From the NCBI GenBank assembly GCA_934613185.1, contig CAKTSO010000017.1:1-20665 (forward strand): a stretch of DNA of 20,665 bases. Direction: 5' to 3'. This document shows, one piece after another, positions 13,887 through 20,665 of the stretch. The position numbers and the translations under genes were made by a program. A model generated the notes under the pieces. The model was given only the letters and a program-made list of their open reading frames with translations. It did not search any database and was not told where the DNA came from. The stretch's first letter is position 1, and each line of letters begins with the position of its first letter. Source of the DNA: an uncultured Clostridia bacterium (GTDB taxonomy: Bacteria > Bacillota > Clostridia > Christensenellales > Maliibacteriaceae).

Positions 13887-14447
13887 TTAGTTCTGCTCGA
13901 AGGGCATGCCGAGGAGTCTCAAGAGCTCCTGCGCCTCTTCGTCGGTGTTCGCGGTCGTGACAAAGATGATGTCCATGCCGCGGATTTTGTCAATCGAATC
14001 GTAGTCGATCTCGGGGAACATCAGCTGTTCCTTGATGCCCATGGCATAGTTGCCGCGGCCGTCGAAGGACTTGCTGGGCACGCCGCGGAAGTCGCGGACG
14101 CGGGGCAGCGCGATGGAGAACAGCTTGTCGGCGAACTCATACATGCGCTCGGCGCGCAGGGTGACTTTGCAGCCGACGTTCATGCCCTCGCGGACCTTGA
14201 AGTTCGCGACCGACTTGCGGGCGCGCGTGACGACGGGCTTCTGGCCGGCGATCGTCGCCATGTCGGCGACGGCGGATTCCAGAGATTTGGCGTTGTCCTT
14301 GCAGTCGCCAAGACCCATGTTCAGCACGATCTTCTCAAGGCGCGGGACCTGCATGATGTTTTTATACCCGAACTTCTGCATCATCGCGGGGATGACTTCG
14401 CTCTTGTAGAGCGTCAGCATGCGCGGGATGTATTTTTCTTCAGCCAT
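13887..14447 (-). CDS. rplE: 50S ribosomal protein uL5
   Basis: 186 residues. uL5 binds 5S rRNA and contacts the P-site tRNA. Diagnostic regions are KFGYKNIMQVPRLEKIVLNM with GLGDCKDNAK, AGQKPVVTRARKSVANFKVR with EGMNVGCKVTLR, ALPRVRDFRGVPSKSFDGRG, and FPEIDYDSIDKIRGMDIIFV. The gap from rplX is 19 nt and the Shine-Dalgarno GGAGG is a rather distant 12 nt from the ATG. Confidence 0.99.
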   Translation of the reverse strand: MAEEKYIPRMLTLYKSEVIPAMMQKFGYKNIMQVPRLEKIVLNMGLGDCKDNAKSLESAVADMATIAGQKPVVTRARKSVANFKVREGMNVGCKVTLRAERMYEFADKLFSIALPRVRDFRGVPSKSFDGRGNYAMGIKEQLMFPEIDYDSIDKIRGMDIIFVTTANTDEEAQELLRLLGMPFEQN

Positions 14448-14466
14448 TTGCTCTTATACCTCCCGA

Positions 14467-14796
14467 TTATTTGTCGAAGGCCTTGCCGCACTTGGCGCAG
14501 ACGCGCACGCGCTTGCCGTCCTTCTCGGACTTCTTCACGCGGACGCCCTTTTTGCACGCGTCGCAGTACAGCATGACTTTGGAGGCATAGATCGCGGCGG
14601 GGCGCTCGATGCGGCCGCCCGCGTCGTTGGCGCTGCGGGCCTTGGTGTGACGGGTGACGATGTTCACGCCTTCCACCAGAACCTTGCCGGCCTTGGGCTG
14701 CGCAGCCAGAACGGTGCCGGTCTTGCCCTTGTCTTTACCGGAAATGACGACGACGGAGTCGCCGGTCTTGATATGCATTTTCTTAGGAATCGACAT
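14467..14796 (-). CDS. rplX: 50S ribosomal protein uL24 with C-terminal four-cysteine site
   Basis: 109 residues. uL24 starts 50S assembly and lies near the exit tunnel. The KOW domain is seen in KMHIKTGDSVVVISGKDKGK and TGTVLAAQPKAGKVLVEGVN, and GGRIERPAAIYASKVMLYC follows. Two CxxC pairs (C78/C81 and C100/C103, 18 residues apart) form a probable zinc ribbon common in Firmicutes. A purine-rich GAGGGGG site lies upstream in the 14-nt gap after rplN. Confidence 0.99.
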   Translation of the reverse strand: MSIPKKMHIKTGDSVVVISGKDKGKTGTVLAAQPKAGKVLVEGVNIVTRHTKARSANDAGGRIERPAAIYASKVMLYCDACKKGVRVKKSEKDGKRVRVCAKCGKAFDK

Positions 14797-14810
14797 CTTT
14801 CGGCCCCCTC

Positions 14811-15179
14811 TTACAGTACTTCGGGCGCGAGAGACACGATCTTCAGGAAGTCGTGCTCACGCAGTTCCCTTGCCACCGGCCCAAAAATACGGGTGCCGCG
14901 GGGCTGTTTCTGGTCGTTGATGATGACGGCCGCGTTGTCGTCGAAACGAATGTAGGAACCGTCGCTGCGGCGGGTGCCCTTCTTCGAACGAACGATAACG
15001 GCCTTGACGACGTCGCCCTTTTTGACAACACCGCCGGGAGAGGCAGTCTTGACGGAAGCGACGATGGTGTCTCCGATGTTGGCCGAACGACGGAACGAAC
15101 CGCCAAGCACTCGGATGCACATGATTTCTTTCGCGCCGGTGTTATCGGCGACTTTCAAACGCGTTTGCGGCTGAACCAT
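14811..15179 (-). CDS. rplN: 50S ribosomal protein uL14
   Basis: 122 residues, the invariant length for bacterial uL14. It reads MVQPQTRLKVADNTGAKEIM, then CIRVLGGS and FGPVARELREHDFLKIVSLA, then PEVL. It forms intersubunit bridges on the 50S face and is the landing site of the silencing factor RsfS. GGAGG lies just upstream in the 12-nt gap after rpsQ. It marks the beginning of the spc block, but there is no promoter-sized gap. Confidence 0.99.
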   Translation of the reverse strand: MVQPQTRLKVADNTGAKEIMCIRVLGGSFRRSANIGDTIVASVKTASPGGVVKKGDVVKAVIVRSKKGTRRSDGSYIRFDDNAAVIINDQKQPRGTRIFGPVARELREHDFLKIVSLAPEVL

Positions 15180-15191
15180 GTTAACTCCTCC

Positions 15192-15455
15192 TTATCTGGC
15201 GCGTTCGACGACTTCGACCAGACGCCACCGCTTTTCGCGGCTGAGCGGACGCGTCTCCATGATGCGGACGCGGTCACCGACTTTCGCGGTGTTCTCCTCA
15301 TCGTGCGCCTTAAACTTGGTCGTCTTATTCACCGTCTTGCCGTAGAGCGGATGCAGCACCTTGGTGCGCACGGCCACGACAATGGTCTTATCCATGCTGT
15401 CGCTGACGACGACGCCGACACGGGTTTTGCGATTCGCGCGGGAAACTTCTGACAT
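15192..15455 (-). CDS. rpsQ: 30S ribosomal protein uS17
   Basis: 87 residues with an OB fold. The core is TRVGVVVSDSMDKTIVVAVR, then HPLYGKTVNKTTKFKAHDEE, KVGDRVRIMETRPLSREKRW and RLVEVVERAR. It is a primary binder of 16S rRNA. An AAGGAGG site lies in the 23-nt gap after rpmC. It is the last gene of the S10 block. Confidence 0.99.
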   Translation of the reverse strand: MSEVSRANRKTRVGVVVSDSMDKTIVVAVRTKVLHPLYGKTVNKTTKFKAHDEENTAKVGDRVRIMETRPLSREKRWRLVEVVERAR

Positions 15456-15478
15456 TGCAATTTCCTCCTTTCAACCCG

Positions 15479-15682
15479 TTACTGCGCCTGTGCGTCGAGC
15501 TGACGCATACGGATGACGGTATGGACTCTGGCGATGTTTTTCTTGCACTCCCCGATGAGCATGGGGTTCTGCAGCTGGCCCGTGGCAAGCTGGAAGCGAA
15601 GGTTGAAAAGCTCGCCCTTCAGATCCTTGAGCTTTGCTTCAAGCTCCGGCATGGTCAAATCGGCGTATGCATTTTTAGCCAT
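15479..15682 (-). CDS. rpmC: 50S ribosomal protein uL29
   Basis: 67 residues, two helices. It has LTMPELEAKLKDLKGELFNL and RFQLATGQLQNP, then NIARVHTVIRMRQL. It sits next to uL23 at the tunnel exit, the docking area for trigger factor and SRP. Its start lies 8 nt inside the end of rplP, so the two are translationally coupled. Confidence 0.99.
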   Translation of the reverse strand: MAKNAYADLTMPELEAKLKDLKGELFNLRFQLATGQLQNPMLIGECKKNIARVHTVIRMRQLDAQAQ

Positions 15683-16112
15683 CGATGCCCACCTCGTCTT
15701 TCTGATCTTCGCGCTTGATAAAGCGGGTTTTCACCGGCAGTTTGTGGCCCGCAAGACGGAGCGCTTCGCGCGCGGTCTCCTCGGGGACGCCGGCAATCTC
15801 AAACAGGACACGGCCGGGTTTGACGACCGCAACCCAGTACTCGGGCGCGCCTTTACCGGAACCCATGCGGGTCTCGGCGGGCTTGGCGGTAACGGGTTTG
15901 TCCGGGAAAATTTTGATCCAGACCTGACCGCCGCGGCGGGTATAACGCGTCATGGCGACACGAGCCGCTTCGATCTGGTTGGAGGTGATCCAGCAGGGCT
16001 CCAGAGCCTCGAGGCCATAATCACCGTAGGCAAGGAAGTTGCCGCGATGGGCGGCACCCTTCATGCGGCCGCGGAAAACCTTGCGGCGCTTTACTCTTTT
16101 CGGCATCAACAT
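15675..16112 (-). CDS. rplP: 50S ribosomal protein uL16
   Basis: 145 residues. It begins MLMPKRVKRRKVFRGRMKGA. YGLEALEPCWITSNQIEAAR, then MTRYTRRGGQVWIKIFPDKP and GSGKGAPEYWVAVVKPGRVL, are diagnostic. uL16 positions the A-site tRNA and completes the peptidyl-transferase centre. Only 2 nt separate it from the rpsC stop, so it depends on the ribosome arriving from rpsC or on a site within rpsC. It overlaps rpmC by 8 nt. Confidence 0.99.
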   Translation of the reverse strand: MLMPKRVKRRKVFRGRMKGAAHRGNFLAYGDYGLEALEPCWITSNQIEAARVAMTRYTRRGGQVWIKIFPDKPVTAKPAETRMGSGKGAPEYWVAVVKPGRVLFEIAGVPEETAREALRLAGHKLPVKTRFIKREDQKDEVGIDG

Positions 16113-16114
16113 TT

Positions 16115-16783
16115 TTAGCGGCCTCCCTTTTTCTCGGTGGCAAAGCCCTTCTTCTGAGGAAGGATCTGCCCTTTGTAGATCCAGACCTTGACGCCGATGC
16201 GTCCGTAGGTCGTGTGCGCCTCGGCAAAGCCGTAGTCGATATCGGCGCGCAGGGTCTGCAGCGGGATGGAACCCTCGTGGTAGCCCTCGCTGCGGGCGAT
16301 TTCGGCGCCGCCCAAGCGACCGCCGACCTGCGTCTTGATGCCCTTGGCGCCGGCCTTCATCGTGCGGCCGATCGCCTGCTTGAGCGCGCGGCGGAACGAA
16401 ATGCGGCGCTCCAGCTGAGAGGCGATGTTCTCGGCGACCAGCTGCGCGTCCAGATCGGCGTTGCGGATCTCGACGACGTTCAGCGCGATCGTCTTGCCGG
16501 TCATCGCAGCCAGATCCTTGCGGATGGCTTCGACGCCCGCACCGCCGCGGCCGATGACGATACCGGGACGCGCGGTGAAGATGTTAACGGTAATTTTACC
16601 GGCTGCTCTCTCGATCTCGATCTTGGAAACGCTCGCGTCGGCAAGCTTTTCCTTCAGATGCGTGCGGATCTTGTGATCCTCGATAAGAAAGTCGGCAAAG
16701 TGTTTCTTGTCGGCATACCAACGGGTATCCCAGCCCTTGATAACGCCTACGCGGGCTCCGTGCGGATTAACTTTCTGGCCCAT
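16115..16783 (-). CDS. rpsC: 30S ribosomal protein uS3
   Basis: 222 residues. It starts MGQKVNPHGARVGVIKGWDT. The type II KH domain has its GxxG loop at 78-81 (VIGRGGAGVEAIRKDL). The C-terminal domain carries GAKGIKTQVGGRLGGAEIAR and ADIDYGFAEAHTTYGRIGVK with VWIYKGQ. uS3 lines the mRNA entry site and takes part in ribosomal helicase activity. GGAGG lies upstream in the 14-nt gap after rplV. Confidence 0.99.
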   Translation of the reverse strand: MGQKVNPHGARVGVIKGWDTRWYADKKHFADFLIEDHKIRTHLKEKLADASVSKIEIERAAGKITVNIFTARPGIVIGRGGAGVEAIRKDLAAMTGKTIALNVVEIRNADLDAQLVAENIASQLERRISFRRALKQAIGRTMKAGAKGIKTQVGGRLGGAEIARSEGYHEGSIPLQTLRADIDYGFAEAHTTYGRIGVKVWIYKGQILPQKKGFATEKKGGR

Positions 16784-16797
16784 AATACCCTCCTGCC

Positions 16798-17184
16798 TTA
16801 CTCTTTCTCGTCCAAGATGATGGTGATGTGGCTCGTGCGCTTACGAATCGGCGCAGCGCTGCCGCGCGCACGGGGGCGATAGCGGCGAAGCGTGGGGCCG
16901 GGGCCCACGAACGTCTCGGCGACATAGAGCATGTCGCGGTTCATCATCTGATTGTTCTCCGCATTGGCGGCGGCGCTCAAAAGGAGCTTGCGCACCACGG
17001 GCGCGGAAGATTTGGGGGTGTACGCCAAAATCGCATCCGCTTCCGCAACGGACTTGCCGCGGATCAGGTCGAGCACGATGCTGACCTTCTTGGGGCTGAT
17101 GCGGATATAGCGAGCGACCGCATAGGGGCGGCGGTCACGATTTTCCTCGCGGAAAGCCGCTTTGGTTTTCATTCTCGTTGCCAT
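16798..17184 (-). CDS. rplV: 50S ribosomal protein uL22 with N-terminal extension
   Basis: 128 residues. The family core begins near residue 20 (YAVARYIRISPKKVSIVLDL), preceded by a charged extension MATRMKTKAAFREENRDRRP that is absent from the shortest uL22 proteins. IRGKSVAEADAILAYTPKSS and AAANAENNQMMNRDMLYVAE form the domain. The tunnel-lining loop is RRYRPRARGSAAPIRKRTSH. The start is supported by GGAGG 9 nt upstream. An internal start at M5 is possible but poorly spaced. Confidence 0.98.
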   Translation of the reverse strand: MATRMKTKAAFREENRDRRPYAVARYIRISPKKVSIVLDLIRGKSVAEADAILAYTPKSSAPVVRKLLLSAAANAENNQMMNRDMLYVAETFVGPGPTLRRYRPRARGSAAPIRKRTSHITIILDEKE

Positions 17185-17201
17185 TTGAAAAATCCTCCCT
17201 A

Positions 17202-17480
17202 TCAGCGTCCGCCGGACGATTTCTCGCCCGCGTGGCCGCGGAACGTGCGGGTGGGCGCGAACTCACCCAGTTTGTGGCCAACCATTTCCTCGGTGATGTA
17301 GACGGGCACATGCTTGCGGCCGTCGTGCACGGCGATGGTATGACCGACAAACTCCGGGAAGATGGTCGAAGCACGGGACCAGGTACGGACGACCTTTTTC
17401 TCGTTCTTCTCATTCATCTCGGCAATCTTCTTAAAAAGGCTTTCGCTTACGAAAGGTCCTTTCTTAACCGATCTTGACAT
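17202..17480 (-). CDS. rpsS: 30S ribosomal protein uS19
   Basis: 92 residues. MSRSVKKGPFVSESLFKKIA and TWSRASTIFPEFVGHTIAVH, then DGRKHVPVYITEEMVGHKLG and EFAPTRTFRGHAG, are fully typical. It forms a complex with uS13 in the 30S head. The 39-nt gap after rplB contains GGAGG 12 nt and AGGAAAAG directly before the ATG. Confidence 0.99.
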   Translation of the reverse strand: MSRSVKKGPFVSESLFKKIAEMNEKNEKKVVRTWSRASTIFPEFVGHTIAVHDGRKHVPVYITEEMVGHKLGEFAPTRTFRGHAGEKSSGGR

Positions 17481-17519
17481 CTTTTCCTGAAGCCTCCTTG
17501 TCCTTAAATCCAGCGCCCA

Positions 17520-18353
<834 letters not shown>

Positions 18354-18371
18354 TTTGATTTCTCCTCCCTA

Positions 18372-18665
18372 TCAATACATACCCTCGAAGAACTCGATGG
18401 CCTTGCTGGCGTCGGTCAGCGTGACGATCGCTTTCTTCACCTCGGGGGTGCGGCCGCTGTTTCTGCCCATGCGCTTGATCTTGCCCTGGGTGCGAAGCGT
18501 GTTGACCTTCGCAACCTTGACGCCGAACAGCGCCTCGACGGCCTGTTTGATCTCGGTCTTGTTGCTGTGAATGTCGACCTGGAAGGTGTAGCGCTTCTCG
18601 GCGATGCCGTAAGAGCTCTGCTCCGTCAGGATCGGACGAATGATAACGTCTTGATAATGTTTCAT
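18372..18665 (-). CDS. rplW: 50S ribosomal protein uL23
   Basis: 97 residues. It has DVIIRPILTEQSSYGIAEKR, then YTFQVDIHSNKTEIKQAVEA, LFGVKVAKVNTLRTQGKIKR and the C-terminal KKAIVTLTDASKAIEFFEGM. It is the main docking site for trigger factor and SRP at the exit tunnel. Its ATG overlaps the rplD stop by one base (TGATG), a classic sign of translational coupling. Confidence 0.99.
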   Translation of the reverse strand: MKHYQDVIIRPILTEQSSYGIAEKRYTFQVDIHSNKTEIKQAVEALFGVKVAKVNTLRTQGKIKRMGRNSGRTPEVKKAIVTLTDASKAIEFFEGMY

Positions 18666-19288
18666 CAGGCGTAAACCTCCTCAATCTTCTCGACGGCGGC
18701 GCGGGTGAGAACCAGCGTGTCGTACTTGAGGATGTCAACCACGTTGAGCGTGTTGACAAGCAGGGTCTTGGCGCCGGTGATGTTGCGCACGGAGCGGGAC
18801 ACGTTCGTGTCGACTTCGGGCAGAACCACAAGCGCGCGGGCGCCGGCGCCGATGTTCGCGAAGATCTTCTTCATCTCGGCGGTCTTGGGGGCGTCCAGCT
18901 TCAGCTCGTCGAGCACGATGACCGCTTTGTCCGCAACCTGGGCGGAAAGAGCGCTCTTCATGGCAAGACGGCGGACTTTCTTGTTCACATGCAGCGTGTA
19001 AGTGCGGGGCTTGGGGGCGAACACGACGCCGCCGTGCGTGAACTGCGGCGCACGGTTGGACGCGTGACGGGCGCGGCCGGTGCCCTTCTGGCGGTAAATT
19101 TTACGGCCGCCGCCGCGCACCTGCGTGCGGGTCAGGGCGCTCTGCGTGCCCTGGCGGCGATTGGCAAGAATCGCGCGCACGACTTCGTGCATGACGGGCA
19201 CGTTGGGTTCGATTCCGAAGATACCGTCGGAAAGCTCGATCTCGCCAACACTCTGGCCCGAAATGTTCATCAATGCAACCTTAGGCAT
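18665..19288 (-). CDS. rplD: 50S ribosomal protein uL4
   Basis: 207 residues. uL4 lines the exit tunnel through its extended loop, seen as RRQGTQSALTRTQVRGGGRK, then IYRQKGTGRARHASNRAPQF and THGGVVFAPKPRTY. The C-terminal domain ends AAVEKIEEVYA. In E. coli uL4 represses its own S10 operon at the leader. Whether it or uS10 acts on the leader here cannot be told from sequence. A GGAGG site lies in the 39-nt gap after rplC. Confidence 0.99.
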   Translation of the reverse strand: MPKVALMNISGQSVGEIELSDGIFGIEPNVPVMHEVVRAILANRRQGTQSALTRTQVRGGGRKIYRQKGTGRARHASNRAPQFTHGGVVFAPKPRTYTLHVNKKVRRLAMKSALSAQVADKAVIVLDELKLDAPKTAEMKKIFANIGAGARALVVLPEVDTNVSRSVRNITGAKTLLVNTLNVVDILKYDTLVLTRAAVEKIEEVYA

Positions 19289-19327
19289 GACTGTCCTCCT
19301 TTATTTCCTTCAAAGCTGAGCACTGCG

Positions 19328-19960
19328 TCAAGCCTTGACCGACTCGCGCACCGTCACCAGAGCGCCGCGGATGCCGGGAACGGAACCGCTGATCAAAAGC
19401 AGGTTGCGCTCGGCGTCCACACGGACGACCTTCAGGTTCTGGATCGTGACCTTTTCGCTGCCGTAATGACCGGCGAGCTTACGGTTCTTGAACACGCGGG
19501 AAGGATTGCTGCTTGAACCCAGGGAACCGGGGCGGCGGTGGAAGCGGGACGCACCGTGAGATTTACGGCCGCCCTTGGCGTTCCAGCGCTTGATGACGCC
19601 GGCGGTGCCGTGGCCCTTGCTCGTGGCGGAAACGTCGACCTTGTCGCCCTCGGCGAAGATGTCGGCGCGGATTTCCTGACCGACTTCGTAATCGGCGCTG
19701 TTGTCGAAGCGGAACTCGCGAAGGTAACGCTTCGCTTCGACGCCGGCCTTGGCATAATGCCCGGCGACCGGCTTGTTGACCAGTTTCTTGCGGATATCGC
19801 CGAAGCCGACCTGAACGGCTTCATAGCCGTCGCGCTGCAGGCTCTTTTGCTGCACCACGACACAGGGGCCCGCTTCCACGACCGTGACGGGAATGACGGT
19901 GCCGTCCTGCGCAAAAATCTGGGTCATACCGAGTTTCTTTCCCAGAATCGCTTTCTTCAT
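19328..19960 (-). CDS. rplC: 50S ribosomal protein uL3
   Basis: 210 residues. It starts MKKAILGKKLGMTQIFAQDG. The core carries VDVSATSKGHGTAGVIKRWN, then GGRKSHGASRFHRRPGSLGS and SRVFKNRKLAGHYGSEKVTI, which form the long loop reaching the peptidyl-transferase centre. It is one of the two proteins that start 50S assembly. GGAGG lies 5 nt upstream in the 19-nt gap after rpsJ. Confidence 0.99.
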   Translation of the reverse strand: MKKAILGKKLGMTQIFAQDGTVIPVTVVEAGPCVVVQQKSLQRDGYEAVQVGFGDIRKKLVNKPVAGHYAKAGVEAKRYLREFRFDNSADYEVGQEIRADIFAEGDKVDVSATSKGHGTAGVIKRWNAKGGRKSHGASRFHRRPGSLGSSSNPSRVFKNRKLAGHYGSEKVTIQNLKVVRVDAERNLLLISGSVPGIRGALVTVRESVKA

Positions 19961-19979
19961 GATGTCCTCCTTTGCCTGC

Positions 19980-20288
19980 TTACAGCTTGATCTCGATGTC
20001 CACGCCCGCGGGCAGGTCCAGTCGCATCAGAGCGTCCACCGTCTTGCTGGTGGGGTCCAGAATGTCGATCAGGCGCTTATGGGTGCGCATCTCAAACTGT
20101 TCGCGCGAATCCTTGTACTTATGAGGAGCACGCAGGATCGTAACGATCTCCTTTTCCGTCGGCAGCGGGATGGGACCCGATACCTGAGCGCCGGTGCGCC
20201 GGGCGGCATCCACGATGCGCTCGGCAGCCATGTCGATCAGCACGTGCTCGTAAGCCTTGAGTTTAATGCGGATTCTCTGTTTGGCCAT
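19980..20288 (-). CDS. rpsJ: 30S ribosomal protein uS10, first gene of the S10 operon
   Basis: 102 residues from an ATG at 20288, giving MAKQRIRIKLKAYEHVLIDM. The frame is open for 17 codons further upstream, but GGAGG sits 7 nt before this ATG and every close homologue starts here. AERIVDAARRTGAQVSGPIP, then LPTEKEIVTILRAPHKYKDS and REQFEMRTHKRLIDILDPTS, are diagnostic. uS10 is a 30S head protein and the NusE partner of NusB in antitermination. It follows a structured leader of about 170 nt and the operon promoter. Confidence 0.99.
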   Translation of the reverse strand: MAKQRIRIKLKAYEHVLIDMAAERIVDAARRTGAQVSGPIPLPTEKEIVTILRAPHKYKDSREQFEMRTHKRLIDILDPTSKTVDALMRLDLPAGVDIEIKL

Positions 20289-20461
20289 TGGTCTTCCTCC
20301 TTGGTTGTTCTCAAATACACTCAGCCGTGTGTGTCGCACCGTCTAGTTTCTCGACGGCGCTCACCCTGAGCCCGTCGCCCGATTGTCGGACATGGTCCAC
20401 GGAAACTACCCGGCCTGGCCGGCAACCTTCCGCTTCATCCCTTTGAGAATAGGTCGCAACT
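20289..20461 (-). promoter_or_regulatory. structured 5' leader of the S10 operon (probable ribosomal-protein autoregulatory RNA)
   Basis: The leader from the predicted start (about 20460) to rpsJ has a nested set of helices. A closing stem TTCTCAAA/TTTGAGAA pairs 20442-20449 with 20308-20315 (8 bp). Inside it are a hairpin at 20410-20422 (CCGGC/GCCGG), a second long-range stem pairing 20402-20408 with 20344-20350 (TAGTTTC/GAAACTA, 7 bp), and within that a hairpin at 20352-20377 (CGACGG and GCTCA paired with TGAGC and CCGTCG, one bulge) plus a GGAC/GTCC hairpin at 20388-20398. The 3' end of the closing stem lies about 10 nt before the Shine-Dalgarno. There is no intrinsic terminator, so control would act on translation or by another route. 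I recall that S10-operon leader RNAs have been proposed in Clostridia, and this may belong to that class. Confidence 0.75.
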
Positions 20462-20466
20462 TGTGT

Positions 20467-20495
20467 AGTATACAACAGCTCGTGTGTTTGTGCAA
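20467..20495 (-). promoter_or_regulatory. sigma-A-type promoter of the S10-spc-alpha operon
   Basis: On the minus strand, TTGCAC (20490-20495) and TATACT (20467-20472) are exactly 17 bases apart, with transcription expected to start at about 20460-20461. The -10 matches five of six consensus positions; the -35 keeps TTG only. Directly upstream lies an A/T-rich stretch with two copies of AAGATTTT (20496-20520), a good candidate UP element for the alpha C-terminal domain. The promoter lies in the only gap of about 300 nt in the window. Confidence 0.8.
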
Positions 20496-20522
20496 GTATT
20501 TTCAAAATCTTAATAAAATCTT

Positions 20523-20568
20523 AAACCGAGACCCCCGGGTCTCGCAAGGAAACCCGGGCGTTCGGTTT
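20523..20568 (-). terminator. probable terminator after tuf, with an alternative hairpin
   Basis: The outer stem AAACCGA/TCGGTTT (20523-20529 with 20562-20568) and inner stem CCCGGGT/ACCCGGG (20534-20540 with 20552-20558) enclose an 11-nt loop. On the minus strand a T-rich but interrupted tail (AAGATTTTATT) follows, so termination may be incomplete. The promoter-proximal half can also form a separate 7-bp hairpin (20527-20533 with 20538-20544) that excludes the longer fold. It lies 22 nt after the tuf stop. Confidence 0.72.
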
Positions 20569-20590
20569 AAAATTCGTATGGACTTAGCCT

Positions 20591-20665
20591 TTAGTCTTCG
20601 ACGATCTGCGCGACGACGCCGGCGCCGACGGTGCGGCCGCCTTCACGGATTGCGAAGCGAAGGCC
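20591..20665 (-). CDS. tuf: elongation factor Tu, C-terminal 24 residues (gene runs off the right edge)
   Basis: The last 24 codons and a TAA stop at 20591. The translation GLRFAIREGGRTVGAGVVAQ, then IVED, is the end of EF-Tu domain 3, which contacts aminoacyl-tRNA and EF-Ts. FAIREGGRTVGAGVV is nearly invariant in bacterial EF-Tu. tuf just upstream of rpsJ is the usual str-S10 junction, so fusA, rpsG and rpsL would be expected beyond the right edge. Confidence 0.97.
   Translation of the reverse strand, partial: GLRFAIREGGRTVGAGVVAQIVED

Noticed and set aside
20289..20339. Possible 17-residue N-terminal extension of uS10.
   Set aside because: The Shine-Dalgarno lies inside this stretch, 7 nt before the standard ATG, and the region pairs within the leader structure.
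20311..20505. A 64-codon open frame upstream of rpsJ.
   Set aside because: It starts upstream of the predicted transcription start and runs through the structured leader; no ribosome-binding site was seen.

Overview
The window is one strand of a core chromosomal region. Every gene I can support lies on the minus strand, so transcription runs from the right end to the left. From right to left it holds the 3' end of tuf, then the S10 operon (rpsJ, rplC, rplD, rplW, rplB, rpsS, rplV, rpsC, rplP, rpmC, rpsQ), the spc operon (rplN, rplX, rplE, rpsZ, rpsH, rplF, rplR, rpsE, rpmD, rplO, secY, adk, map, a KOW-domain gene, infA, rpmJ) and the alpha operon (rpsM, rpsK, rpsD, rpoA, rplQ). Next come a terminator, an ECF vitamin-transport module (ecfA1, ecfA2, ecfT), truA and a second terminator. 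At the left edge are a divergent class II aldolase and a truncated AIM24-family gene.

The organism is most likely a GC-rich member of the Clostridia (Firmicutes). Four things point there: strong AGGAGG Shine-Dalgarno sites, a KOW/L14e-like gene between map and infA, rpsD kept inside the alpha operon (Bacillus has it elsewhere), and ecfA1-ecfA2-ecfT-truA directly after rplQ. I cannot place it more precisely. GC-rich codon use leaves very long antisense open frames, which I treat as shadows.

The ribosomal block looks like a single long transcription unit. One clear sigma-A-type promoter lies just upstream of rpsJ (-35 at 20490-20495, -10 at 20467-20472, 17-base spacer). The first clear intrinsic terminator after it follows rplQ (4606-4645). 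Most intergenic gaps are 1-40 bases and several genes overlap. Two gaps are exceptions and hold the best hidden structure. The roughly 170-nt rpsJ leader folds into nested long-range helices closed by an 8-bp stem. The 161-nt rpmJ-rpsM gap holds two interleaved helices of 10 or more bp in pseudoknot order. That position matches the S4-controlled alpha-operon leader of E. coli, and rpsD is in this operon.

Together the genes encode much of both ribosomal subunits, RNA polymerase alpha, the SecY channel, initiation factor 1, N-terminal methionine removal and adenylate kinase. The ECF genes energise uptake of unknown vitamins through S components encoded elsewhere. No mobile elements, CRISPR arrays, tRNAs or rRNAs were seen.
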